Shown here: piece after piece, positions 1 to 7,960 of the stretch
How the letters are laid out: every line of letters begins with the position of its first letter
Numbering within the stretch: the first letter of the stretch is position 1
Source of the DNA: Actinomycetaceae bacterium
Lineage (GTDB): Bacteria; Actinomycetota; Actinomycetes; Actinomycetales; Actinomycetaceae
Assembly: GCA_030540715.1 (NCBI GenBank)
Contig: JAUNVQ010000002.1
Location: forward strand, 137,886 to 186,430
Reading direction: 5' to 3'
Length of the DNA stretch: 48,545 bases
The notes under the pieces: model-generated
The model's database searches: none
What the model was told of the DNA's origin: nothing
The model's input: the letters and a program-made list of their open reading frames with translations, nothing else
Program-made: the position numbers and the translations under genes

Positions 1-913
1 CCAGTGGATCCACGTCTTTGCTGAGCGCTAGATCCAAAATAATCATGTCGGAATCACGCTGATTTCGTGCAGTGTAGGCAACCTGATGATCAATAATGCA
101 ATCACCTTTACCTGAACATGTGATCACAATATCGTTGATGCGCAAAGCCTCCGCCAGATCATCTACAGGGTGAAGGTCGTGGCCAGCTGCAAAAACTTTT
201 GCGCGCCCTGATTGGGAATAGACCTGAATATTTTGAATACCGCGCGCCCGAAGTGCTGCAACGGCTGCTCCCGCATAGGAGCCTGTTCCGATGATCAGAG
301 CCAACGTGTGATGGTCTAAGTATCTGGCTTGCGCAACGGCTTCCATGCCAATATTGACTACTGAGCGTCCCTGTGAGGCAAGACCTGTAAGCTGTGCAAC
401 GCGCCGTGAGGTATGCAGCGCATGTTCGCAGATACGTGTGATGGTAGCCGATGCTGTTTTTTGGTTAGTAGCTACCTGTAAAGCTCGTCGAAGCTGCCCA
501 GAGATTTCACGTTCGCCAACCACCATTGAATCCAGACCTGCTGCAATGTTGAAGAAGTGGTGAATAACCTCGGAACCGTGGCGAACACGCATCGGAAACT
601 TAAACTGCGGTTCACGATGACCCAGTACTTCGTCCTCTGAAATAAAATGTTGCTCACCTGCCATCGTTTGCGCCGCATCCCCGCACCACAGCATGTAGCC
701 GATATAGGAGGTGAAAAATGTGGTGGCGTTGGGATTGTCGGTGGCTACATCAATAAGGACTTCTACTCGGTTGCATGTGGACAGCACCAAAGCTCCCGCC
801 ATATCGGGAAGTCCCACAAGTTGAGATGCTAACCCTTGCACATTGGCTGCGGCTTGTTCAACGTGTGTGAGTCCGTGTTCGCGGTGATGTACGGAGTATG
901 AAATAAGTGCCAC
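1..913 (-). CDS. hemA: Glutamyl-tRNA reductase (3' end cut by window edge)
   Basis: Translating the minus strand from a GTG at 913 gives an uninterrupted 304-codon frame that runs off the left edge, so about two thirds of the usual 420-450 residue enzyme is present. It reduces glutamyl-tRNA(Glu) to glutamate-1-semialdehyde, the first committed step of the C5 haem pathway, in the cytoplasm. Visible signatures are STCNRVE with the nucleophilic Cys at residue 47, VVGEREISGQ near residue 115, and a nucleotide-binding stretch IIGTGSYAGAA. An in-frame TAA lies 18 nt upstream, so GTG is the only reasonable start; AGGA precedes it with short spacing. It lies on the strand opposite to hemC-hemD-hemB, whereas in many actinobacteria hemA heads that operon. 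The family call is secure. Confidence 0.93.
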   Translation of the reverse strand, partial: MALISYSVHHREHGLTHVEQAAANVQGLASQLVGLPDMAGALVLSTCNRVEVLIDVATDNPNATTFFTSYIGYMLWCGDAAQTMAGEQHFISEDEVLGHREPQFKFPMRVRHGSEVIHHFFNIAAGLDSMVVGEREISGQLRRALQVATNQKTASATITRICEHALHTSRRVAQLTGLASQGRSVVNIGMEAVAQARYLDHHTLALIIGTGSYAGAAVAALRARGIQNIQVYSQSGRAKVFAAGHDLHPVDDLAEALRINDIVITCSGKGDCIIDHQVAYTARNQRDSDMIILDLALSKDVDPL

Positions 914-1317
914 GTTTCCTATTGTGGGTTATTTTTCGCACACATTTCCTGAAAGTGTCGATAAATCGCAAAAATGGGACTTTAGGTACACCGTCATGCG
1001 CTTTTTGAGTGACAGCGAGTCAGCATCTGGAGCACTTGGTAGCAACTCAAAACAATAATTAGATAACATCCATGATACGTAAATGATTTTTTCATTCACA
1101 AAAAGAGGGCGCCACGCCACCAACGCCAAGGGGCAGCTACCCAGGCAGAGATCCGTATGCTGCCAGTGATAGCACACACAGCTTGGGGGTGCACTCACTG
1201 AAAAACTCAAGCACACACTTTACGTCTGGGCAGACACGAAGCGCAGGATTTAAGACACAAAAAGCCCGGCTAAAAGGTATCACACCCATATTTCGCCTCT
1301 AAGTTATTTAAGTACAC
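914..1317. other. Intergenic region between hemE and hemA
   Basis: About 400 bases without a convincing gene. It must hold the hemA promoter (minus strand) and the hemE 3' end. I looked for a Rex-type palindrome (TTGTGAA-N4-TTCACAA), common near hemA, and found none. An AT-rich stretch at about 960-985 could hold a hemA promoter, but no clear -35/-10 pair stands out. No strong terminator hairpin was seen after hemE. Confidence 0.4.
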
Positions 1318-2382
1318 TTAGCCCTGCCAAGCATGCACATATTCAACGATGCGGGTCAACACTTCCGGATCTGTATTCGGTGGCACCCCGTGGCCCAGGT
1401 TAACAATATGAGCTGCAGCCTGTTGTCCCGATCGAAGCACCGAGTCAACGTGGCGTTCAATGACAGACCATGGGCAGGTAAGAATAGCGGGATCAATATT
1501 TCCTTGCACACAAATGGAATCGCCCATTCCGTGGCTTACCCGTTTAACGGCCTGCGCTAATGTAATGCGGTGATCCACACCAATACATTCGGCGCCGCAA
1601 TCACGCATAATATCTAGGATTTCGCCTGTTCCTGTACCAAAATGAATAGTTGGCGCTCCATGGGCATGTGCCGTATCAAGAACAAGACCTGAAAACGGTG
1701 CACAGTTTTTCTGGTAGTCATCACGTGAAAGCGAACCCGCCCATGAATCAAAAAGCTGTACGGCTTTTGCACCGCCTTGCAGTTGAGCCACAATAAATTG
1801 TGATGCCAAGGTTGCACACCAGTCCATCAATGTGTCCCAGGACTGGGGATCAGCATGCATCATTGCGCGTGCCCCCAAGTGGTCACGTGTCGGCTTTCCA
1901 TCAACCAGGTAGGCCGCCATTGTGAAAGGTGCGCCCGCGAAGGCGATAAGTGGCGTCCAGGGCTCGTCACCACCGGGAATTCCCAACTCCATCACCGCTT
2001 GTTGAACACCTGAGGTAATAGCGTAAAGGTCGTCAATTTCATGTTCAACAAGTGCCTTTACATCGTCAGCTGTTTTCAGAGGTTGCCCAAAAACAGGGCC
2101 TTTACCTGGAACAATATCAACATCTACTCCAGCTAGTTTAAGTGGAACAACAATATCCGAAAAGAAAATCGCAGCATCAACTTTATGTCGACGCACCGGT
2201 TGACAGGTAATCTCGGCCGCCACCTCAGGATCAAGACAGGCATCAAGCATCGCCACATTGTCACGAATTGTGCGATACTCCGGAAGGGAGCGTCCAGCTT
2301 GGCGCATAAACCATATGGGAAGAGTTTTTGGTCGGGTGGCTTTCAATGCTTCAATAAAGGGAGGTTGTGTATAAGCAGTCAT
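1318..2382 (-). CDS. hemE: Uroporphyrinogen decarboxylase
   Basis: Full-length 354-residue enzyme that decarboxylates the four acetate side chains of uroporphyrinogen III to give coproporphyrinogen III in the cytoplasm. The first family signature PIWFMRQAGRSLPEYR lies near residues 22-37 and the second, AFAGAPFTMAAYLVDG, near the middle. Length is normal. There is no Shine-Dalgarno before the ATG; instead a TAGAAT box ends 6 nt upstream, which suggests a leaderless transcript beginning at the start codon. It is divergent from cgoX at 2741, with which hemE is often paired in actinobacteria, and is followed on the same strand by hemA after about 400 nt. Confidence 0.97.
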   Translation of the reverse strand: MTAYTQPPFIEALKATRPKTLPIWFMRQAGRSLPEYRTIRDNVAMLDACLDPEVAAEITCQPVRRHKVDAAIFFSDIVVPLKLAGVDVDIVPGKGPVFGQPLKTADDVKALVEHEIDDLYAITSGVQQAVMELGIPGGDEPWTPLIAFAGAPFTMAAYLVDGKPTRDHLGARAMMHADPQSWDTLMDWCATLASQFIVAQLQGGAKAVQLFDSWAGSLSRDDYQKNCAPFSGLVLDTAHAHGAPTIHFGTGTGEILDIMRDCGAECIGVDHRITLAQAVKRVSHGMGDSICVQGNIDPAILTCPWSVIERHVDSVLRSGQQAAAHIVNLGHGVPPNTDPEVLTRIVEYVHAWQG

Positions 2383-2388
2383 AGGCTC

Positions 2389-2394
2389 ATTCTA
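2389..2394 (-). promoter_or_regulatory. Probable -10 box of hemE (leaderless)
   Basis: On the minus strand TAGAAT is followed by 6 nt and then the hemE ATG. This matches the actinobacterial TANNNT -10 consensus at the spacing at which transcription starts on the first base of the start codon. No ribosome binding site is present, which fits. The -35 is not clear. Confidence 0.5.
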
Positions 2395-2740
2395 CTCTTC
2401 GTGTACTTCCTTGTGCAGACACCTCCGCACATTGAGCAGATTCACTGCCATATAGCCTGCATATACATCTTGCAGATGGGTATGCCTACTTTCCGAGTCG
2501 CAGCTAAAGCAAGCCCAACAGATTCACCGCACAACCACAAAACATCGAAACACAACATAACCCATCTTCTGCACGAAACACCAGTTCACATCCCCATCAC
2601 TTCTGGGTGACCCAACAAACAGGTGGCTTTGCGAAAACGACATACAATGGTAGCGAACAGACAACACAGTGACAATCAAAGGATTCAACTCAACTAAGTA
2701 CACATCACCAGTGTGCACATCATCAAGGAGGTCCACACTT
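2395..2740. promoter_or_regulatory. Divergent hemE/cgoX control region
   Basis: About 345 bases separate the divergent hemE and cgoX genes and must hold both promoters. On the plus strand TACAAT at 2643-2648 is a candidate -10 for cgoX, which would give a leader of about 85 nt. No convincing operator palindrome or DtxR-like box was recognised. A reading frame covering part of it on each strand shows no family features. Confidence 0.35.
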
Positions 2741-4300
2741 ATGCCATATCCAACTTTTAGCGATCTACCAGCGTTGTTGAGCACCAAAACGGGTGGTATA
2801 GCAGTACCACATGGTAGTCATTCACCAGCTTCGCCCTCTGAAATAAATGCCGACTACACGGTTGACGCAGTGGTGATTGGCGGTGGTGTTGCTGGCCTGA
2901 CCACGGCATACGAATTGACTAAACAAGGTCTACGCCCTCTTGTGTGCGAGGCTCGCTCGCGCCCAGGTGGGCTCGTGGCCTGCGCACCCGTTGGAAATAT
3001 TACCGTAGATATTGGTGCAGAATCCTATGCCACCCGCACCGATGATGTACGAGACCTATGTAATGAACTTGGCCTGGAAAGCATCTATCCGCAAGGACAT
3101 TCATGGGTTTACCAGCAAAAACATGGTGGCTCACAGGCTGTTCCCATTCCGCACGGTATGTTAGGAATACCCGCAAACCTTGACGATCCCGTCTTAAAAA
3201 AGGCATTAACCAGCAAGGATCTTGAGCGTGCACGACACGATCTGTCACTGCCTTGCAAGGATGGCTCTGATGCGCAAAATCTGGGTGACCTTGTTGAAAC
3301 CCGCCTTGGCAGTGCTGTTGTTGAAAAACTAGTGCGCCCTATTGCCGGGGGAATCTATTCTTCTGATCCCTACGATTTGGCTCTTTCCAATGTTGCGCCC
3401 GGAGTAATCGAGGCGATGAAAGAAACTGGTTCATTGACTGCAGCAGTAGCTCAATTGCGGGGCCTTACCCCCACCAAACCTGCGGTAGCTCAACCTGTTG
3501 GCGGAATGTTTCGCCTGATTGACACCTTAGCGCAACATATTCGTGACGCTGGCGGGGTTATTGTGGGGCGAACCATCGGCACCACTATTTTACGCTGCAC
3601 CACTAGTGGATATTGGCTGGTTAACCTGTCGGCAACAGAACCTGGAGCAACACCTGCCGACCTGCCCATTCCTACAGGAAAACCGATAACAGTAGCAACC
3701 CGTCGCTTAGTGCTTGCTACCACAGGTTCTGCAGCACTGGCCCTCCTTGACAACAATGTTGACCTTAAATCAATACCCAACTGGGAGCTTCCTGAGGGGG
3801 GGCCCATAGCGCATGTGACTTTTGCGGTACGCGATAGGCGTCTCAACGATGGACCACGCGGCTCAGGAATGCTCGTCAGTGCTGCCCCGAAGGATATGAG
3901 CGCAGATGACTGTCCTCTTTTAGCGAAGGCGCTTACCCACTACAGCTATAAATGGGCATGGCCACTTGAAGCCGATGAACCAGATACACATGTTTTCCGC
4001 GTTTCGTATGGGCGTGCGGGCGAAGACACTGGCAAAATTGATGCTGAGCTTGGTATTCGTGAGGCTGGGGTGCTGTTGGGGGTGCCTTTACATGTTGCCG
4101 ATGTTATCGATGCAAAAATTATTCACTGGGATAAATCCTTGCCACCATTCACCCCTCAACATCGTGAACGCGTTGCGGTGTTGATGGATAAAGCTCGTGC
4201 AGCTGGCATCAATGTGGTGGGGGCATGGGTGGCAGGCTCTGGACTTGCCGCAGTGATTAAACATGCGCGCGAACAAGCAGCAACTCTTGTGACGTGCTAA
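2741..4300 (+). CDS. cgoX: Coproporphyrinogen III / protoporphyrinogen oxidase, HemY/CgoX type
   Basis: A 519-residue FAD-dependent oxidase that aromatises the porphyrinogen ring. Actinobacteria generally use the coproporphyrin-dependent route, so the likely reaction is coproporphyrinogen III to coproporphyrin III; this is inferred from lineage. The dinucleotide-binding motif GGGVAG at residues 47-52 is followed by a Glu/Arg segment (VCEARSRPGG) that contacts FAD, and the C-terminal GAWVAGSGLAAVI closes the FAD fold. A frame starting at GTG 2669 is open, but AAGGAGGT at 2725-2732 lies 8 nt before the ATG at 2741, which decides the start. The first 40 residues are a variable leader. It heads the plus-strand haem cluster; hemC follows after 154 nt. 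Confidence 0.93.
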   Translation: MPYPTFSDLPALLSTKTGGIAVPHGSHSPASPSEINADYTVDAVVIGGGVAGLTTAYELTKQGLRPLVCEARSRPGGLVACAPVGNITVDIGAESYATRTDDVRDLCNELGLESIYPQGHSWVYQQKHGGSQAVPIPHGMLGIPANLDDPVLKKALTSKDLERARHDLSLPCKDGSDAQNLGDLVETRLGSAVVEKLVRPIAGGIYSSDPYDLALSNVAPGVIEAMKETGSLTAAVAQLRGLTPTKPAVAQPVGGMFRLIDTLAQHIRDAGGVIVGRTIGTTILRCTTSGYWLVNLSATEPGATPADLPIPTGKPITVATRRLVLATTGSAALALLDNNVDLKSIPNWELPEGGPIAHVTFAVRDRRLNDGPRGSGMLVSAAPKDMSADDCPLLAKALTHYSYKWAWPLEADEPDTHVFRVSYGRAGEDTGKIDAELGIREAGVLLGVPLHVADVIDAKIIHWDKSLPPFTPQHRERVAVLMDKARAAGINVVGAWVAGSGLAAVIKHAREQAATLVTC

Positions 4301-4428
4301 CATCACGTTATCTTTGCTGACATAGTTGCAAGGGCCGTAGTAGAACCGCACCATGTGGCGAACCACCTACCATTGCTCTTGGCATCATTGCATTGTTCAC
4401 CTTAGACTTTAAATACATCACAAAGAGA

Positions 4429-4434
4429 TATAAT
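4429..4434 (+). promoter_or_regulatory. Probable -10 box for hemCD
   Basis: TATAAT lies 20 nt before the hemC ATG, so transcription would begin near 4441 with a leader of about 14 nt that still contains the AAGGCGG ribosome site. A weak TTAGAC upstream is too far away (21 nt) to be a good -35. It suggests hemC and hemD can be transcribed separately from cgoX. Confidence 0.45.
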
Positions 4435-4454
4435 CCAGTTTCAAGGCGGATAGC

Positions 4455-5585
4455 ATGGCACAATTTACGATAGCAACCCGGGGCAGCGACCTGGCTTTAA
4501 CACAGTGTTCTCATGTTGCCCACAGTCTACGCAGCCAAGGCCTGGATGTTCAGATAAAAGTCATCACAACCTACGGCGACACCTCAAAGGAATCTTTGAC
4601 GCAGATGGGCGGCATCGGAGTTTTTGTTGCGCGCATCCGGCAGGCACTTCTTGATGAACAGTGTGACCTTGCGGTTCACTCGTTCAAAGATCTGCCTACC
4701 ACACCTGTTGATGGTTTGACTATTGGTGCTATCCCTGAGCGTGCTGACTGCCGTGACGCATTGTGTGCTCGCGATGGGCTGTCGCTTCGCCAGCTTCCCG
4801 AAGGTTCCACCATTGGAACAGGTTCACCACGCAGAGCCGCGCAACTTCTTGCATTACGCCCCGACCTACACATTGTTGATATTCGCGGCAATGTGCCTAC
4901 ACGTCTTGGCCGCGTGCAAGGCAATAAGTTCGATGGCGTGAACTGCCAGAACGACCTTGACGCAGTCATCTTGGCGAAAGCTGGCCTGGATCGCTTGGGC
5001 TTAGGCACCTATATTACCGACACCTTTGGCCCAGAACGTCTTTTGCCCGCTGCCGCACAGGGTGCACTGGCCGTGGAATGCCGCAGTGCCGATCTTGCAA
5101 CAAATACGCTGCTGCGCGCCGTTTTATCGGCAATTGACCATGAACCAACCCGTCTGGAGGTTCTGGCTGAACGCGCTGTTATGTCAACCCTTCAAGCAGG
5201 CTGCGCCGCACCGGTAGGAACCTGGGCAAAAACAGCTTTCTTCGACCCTTCCCCTGTACATTCAGAAATATCAGAGGGCGAAGCTGTGGCCTGTCTTGAT
5301 GATGGTGAAACTTCACATGCACCAACCCGCCTTGCTGATGATGTAGGTCAACCACCCCGGCATAACAATAAGGCTTCCCACCCTGGGTTGGGTCTTGATG
5401 CCGCAGTGGTTGCGATTGATGGCACGCGTTCGGTGTCGTCTATGCAGGCAACAATGATTGACAAAGACCTGCCGTTATCTGAAAAACAGGTTCTTGCACA
5501 ACAGCTTGGTCAGGCCGTTGGTGAAGAACTCATTGAACTTGGGGCCGCTACCATTACTGACCTTCAGGCAACAAAAAAGCGGTAG
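4455..5585 (+). CDS. hemC: Hydroxymethylbilane synthase (porphobilinogen deaminase) with insert
   Basis: Polymerises four porphobilinogens into hydroxymethylbilane in the cytoplasm. N-terminal ATRGSDLALTQ and the catalytic loop DLAVHSFKDLPT are intact, and the dipyrromethane cofactor cysteine is Cys250 within AGCAAPVG. At 376 residues it is about 60 longer than usual. The extra length is one block, about residues 260-313, rich in Asp, Glu, Ser, His and Pro, placed between the cofactor-Cys loop and the domain 3 strand LDAAVVAIDGTRSV. The start is supported by AAGGCGG upstream. It is followed 2 nt later by hemD, so the two are translationally coupled. Confidence 0.96.
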   Translation: MAQFTIATRGSDLALTQCSHVAHSLRSQGLDVQIKVITTYGDTSKESLTQMGGIGVFVARIRQALLDEQCDLAVHSFKDLPTTPVDGLTIGAIPERADCRDALCARDGLSLRQLPEGSTIGTGSPRRAAQLLALRPDLHIVDIRGNVPTRLGRVQGNKFDGVNCQNDLDAVILAKAGLDRLGLGTYITDTFGPERLLPAAAQGALAVECRSADLATNTLLRAVLSAIDHEPTRLEVLAERAVMSTLQAGCAAPVGTWAKTAFFDPSPVHSEISEGEAVACLDDGETSHAPTRLADDVGQPPRHNNKASHPGLGLDAAVVAIDGTRSVSSMQATMIDKDLPLSEKQVLAQQLGQAVGEELIELGAATITDLQATKKR

Positions 5586-5587
5586 CA

Positions 5588-6460
5588 ATGTCAGCTCACA
5601 CCCCTCATTTGCGCCATATGCGTGTACTTGTTACACGCCCTTCCAGTGATCCTCTGGTCACACGCATCGCTCAACTTCTGCATAAATTTCCTCTTCTTGA
5701 TGTGGGGGGAGCATCTGTTACCCGTATTGTTGACACATGCCCAGAGTTTTTCCATTTCACTGGATTCGACTGGATAATCATTACATCAAAAAATACAGTT
5801 TTCACATTGCAGGATTATGCCCACCGTAGTGCAGATCCCTATTGTGAAGATCGCGATCTTCCTGCACTATTTGGTAAGGCACATATCTGTTCTGTTGGGC
5901 CCGGCACAACCAAAGCGCTCCTTAACGCAGGTGTTCAACCAACCTGGCAGGCAGAAGGCTCGGCCCAATCTATCGTAGAGTTATGGCCCCGCCAAGTCGG
6001 TATTACCCAATCTGCAGCCAGCACCGTAGTGTCATCGCTTACACAGACCGTTAACAGTTCCCTTCAGCCAGCCATCAAACAGTGCGCACCACTTCGTATT
6101 GCGTTACCCGGCTCTGCCCTGACAAAACAGGATCTTTCAGTTGGCTTGCAAGCAATGGGGCACATCGTTGAACCTATCACTGTTTATACAACAGAAGCTA
6201 TTTCACCACTTCCCAACATTTTCGATCACAGTGTGGATATTGTAGTTGCTTTAGCAGGTTCTTCTGTTCGCGCACTCAGCACTTACTTACACAAATATCC
6301 ACATATTCAGCTGGTAACTATTGGCAAGCCCTCGGCTAAGGTGGCCCGTCAATGCGGTCATCGTGTTGGCGCAGTTGCCGCCACACCCGACGCAGCCGGT
6401 CTGGCACAAGCAATCCTTTATGTTGTTGAACAAGCATCACATGTAGACATACCTCATTAA
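5588..6460 (+). CDS. hemD: Uroporphyrinogen-III synthase
   Basis: 290 residues; cyclises hydroxymethylbilane to uroporphyrinogen III with inversion of ring D. Recognised mainly from position directly after hemC and from family features: RVLVTRP near the N terminus, FDWIIITSKNTV (the usual D-W-hhhTS.N.V), a central GS.L.K motif seen as PGSALTKQDLSVGLQAMG, VEPITVYTT, and late TIGKPSAKVARQCG. It is not fused to a CobA-type methyltransferase, unlike the mycobacterial gene. No good ribosome site precedes the ATG; 2-nt spacing from the hemC stop suggests coupling. Sequence conservation in this family is low, but context makes the call firm. Confidence 0.88.
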   Translation: MSAHTPHLRHMRVLVTRPSSDPLVTRIAQLLHKFPLLDVGGASVTRIVDTCPEFFHFTGFDWIIITSKNTVFTLQDYAHRSADPYCEDRDLPALFGKAHICSVGPGTTKALLNAGVQPTWQAEGSAQSIVELWPRQVGITQSAASTVVSSLTQTVNSSLQPAIKQCAPLRIALPGSALTKQDLSVGLQAMGHIVEPITVYTTEAISPLPNIFDHSVDIVVALAGSSVRALSTYLHKYPHIQLVTIGKPSAKVARQCGHRVGAVAATPDAAGLAQAILYVVEQASHVDIPH

Positions 6461-6741
6461 TTGTCAGCATGTGCCGCAACTACCCCAATCTAACAGGTGT
6501 GATTACCTGCCGCACCCCAACCGGTCACCCCCCCCGGCTTGCTACATAGCATTAACTGCTTTGAAAGCCCTTGACTGTTGCCCCACCCGCGCAGTGACAC
6601 CTACTGCCCTCGTGAAAATGACATATATGACATCAACACCTGCCCCAGCTGTACTATAATCTTAGTCAGCACTGTCCCAGGGAATAATGCCCAGGGCTTG
6701 ACAGGTAGTTTTACCACGATTTTCACTCAAGGAAGTGTTTT
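6461..6741 (+). promoter_or_regulatory. hemB upstream region with a TATAAT -10 box
   Basis: The 281 nt between hemD and hemB hold a TATAAT at 6655-6660, the best -10 candidate, giving a leader of about 75 nt. The leader contains two copies of CCCAGGG seven nucleotides apart near 6676-6697 and ends in a good AAGGAAG ribosome site. No gene is apparent. hemB therefore probably has its own promoter in addition to any read-through from hemCD. Confidence 0.4.
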
Positions 6742-7956
6742 ATGGCTCACCATTTATCACCCGAAAATAAACACAGCAACTCGTCTGAAGGCCGCAAAGA
6801 CCACACCGGTGAACAAGCGAAAGTGAAGGAAGTCCGCTGTGAAGAATTTGCCGCCTTTGCGTCCTCTGAAAATCTGTCATCCCCTCTTCACGTGCCCACC
6901 CCACCCCCTGTGCCAGCTACACCAATTTCGCAGTTTGGAACGCTTCCTGAACATCTGACACCCGTATTACGTCCCCGGCGTTTACGCACAACCCCCGTCA
7001 TGCGTAATCTAGTGGCCCAAACCCGCATGACCCCCGGTCAACTTGTTTTGCCAGCATTTGTACGTGACGGTATTGATACCCCTCACGAGATTTTGTCGAT
7101 GCCAGGAGTGTTTCATCATAGTCTTGATTCAATAAGAAAACTAGCTGTTGACGCTGTTGAGGCCGGAATCGGGGCAATTGACCTGTTTGGTATTCCGCGT
7201 GAAGAAGATAAAGACCCCTATGGTTCAGCTGCTTGGGATGACAAGGGTATTTTGAATCGCGCTATTGCTGCTGTTCGTGCAGAAGTAGGTGATGACCTCA
7301 TTGTATGCGCCGACACCTGCCTGGATGAATTCACCGATCATGGGCATTGTGGTGTGGTGCGCAAGGACGGCGTGATTGACAACGATTCAACTGTGGCCCT
7401 GTACTGCCAGATGGCGTTAACTCAGGCGCAGGCTGGTGCTCATATGGTGTCCCCTTCAGGAATGATGGATGGTCAGGTGGCCGCAATTCGTGACACATTG
7501 GATGAAAATGGGCTAAGCGAAACGGCACTTATGGCATATTCAGCAAAATACGCGTCCGCATTTTTCGGCCCATTCCGTGAAGCCGTACAATGTTCACTTC
7601 AAGGCGACCGCGCTACTTACCAGCAAGATCCGCGCAACCGACGTGAAGGCGTTTACGAGGCCCTTCTTGACGAAGCCGAGGGCGCTGACATTGTGATGGT
7701 AAAACCAGCTGGATACTATCTGGATGTCGTTACCGAAGTTGCTCAAACATCCGAGCTTCCTGTTGCTGCCTACCAGGTCAGCGGTGAATACTCAATGATC
7801 GAGGCAGCCTGCGCAAAAGGCTGGCTAGATAGGCGTCGCACAATCATGGAATCAGTGCATTGCATTGTCCGCGCAGGAGCCGACATTGTACTGACATATT
7901 GGGCTATCGAGATTGCCAACTGGTTGCGTGACACTGGCATGACCAACCGAAACTAA
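6742..7956 (+). CDS. hemB: Delta-aminolevulinic acid dehydratase (porphobilinogen synthase)
   Basis: Condenses two 5-aminolevulinate molecules into porphobilinogen in the cytoplasm. Both Schiff-base lysines are visible, in AYSAKYASAFFGPFR and DIVMVKPAGYYLDVV. The metal-site loop reads CADTCLDEFTDHGHCG: the first and third cysteines of a zinc-type site are present while the middle position is Asp, a variant I believe occurs in other actinobacteria. Length is 404 residues against the usual 325 or so; the first 75 residues (Ser/Pro/His rich) precede the conserved LRPRRLRTTP start of the fold. AAGGAAG 8 nt before ATG 6742 supports the long form. The downstream nuclease gene begins 4 nt after the stop. 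Confidence 0.96.
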   Translation: MAHHLSPENKHSNSSEGRKDHTGEQAKVKEVRCEEFAAFASSENLSSPLHVPTPPPVPATPISQFGTLPEHLTPVLRPRRLRTTPVMRNLVAQTRMTPGQLVLPAFVRDGIDTPHEILSMPGVFHHSLDSIRKLAVDAVEAGIGAIDLFGIPREEDKDPYGSAAWDDKGILNRAIAAVRAEVGDDLIVCADTCLDEFTDHGHCGVVRKDGVIDNDSTVALYCQMALTQAQAGAHMVSPSGMMDGQVAAIRDTLDENGLSETALMAYSAKYASAFFGPFREAVQCSLQGDRATYQQDPRNRREGVYEALLDEAEGADIVMVKPAGYYLDVVTEVAQTSELPVAAYQVSGEYSMIEAACAKGWLDRRRTIMESVHCIVRAGADIVLTYWAIEIANWLRDTGMTNRN

Positions 7957-7960
7957 CGTT

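Noticed and set aside
929-1216. 95-codon minus-strand frame between hemE and hemA
   Set aside because: No ribosome site, no domain, Cys/Ser/Leu-rich random composition; it fills an intergenic region.
2185-2610. 141-codon plus-strand frame
   Set aside because: Largely antisense to hemE and without conserved features.
4300-4325. CRP/GlxR-like site after cgoX (TGTGA ... TCAC)
   Set aside because: The half-sites are 10 nt apart instead of 6 and the first lies in the coding end of cgoX.
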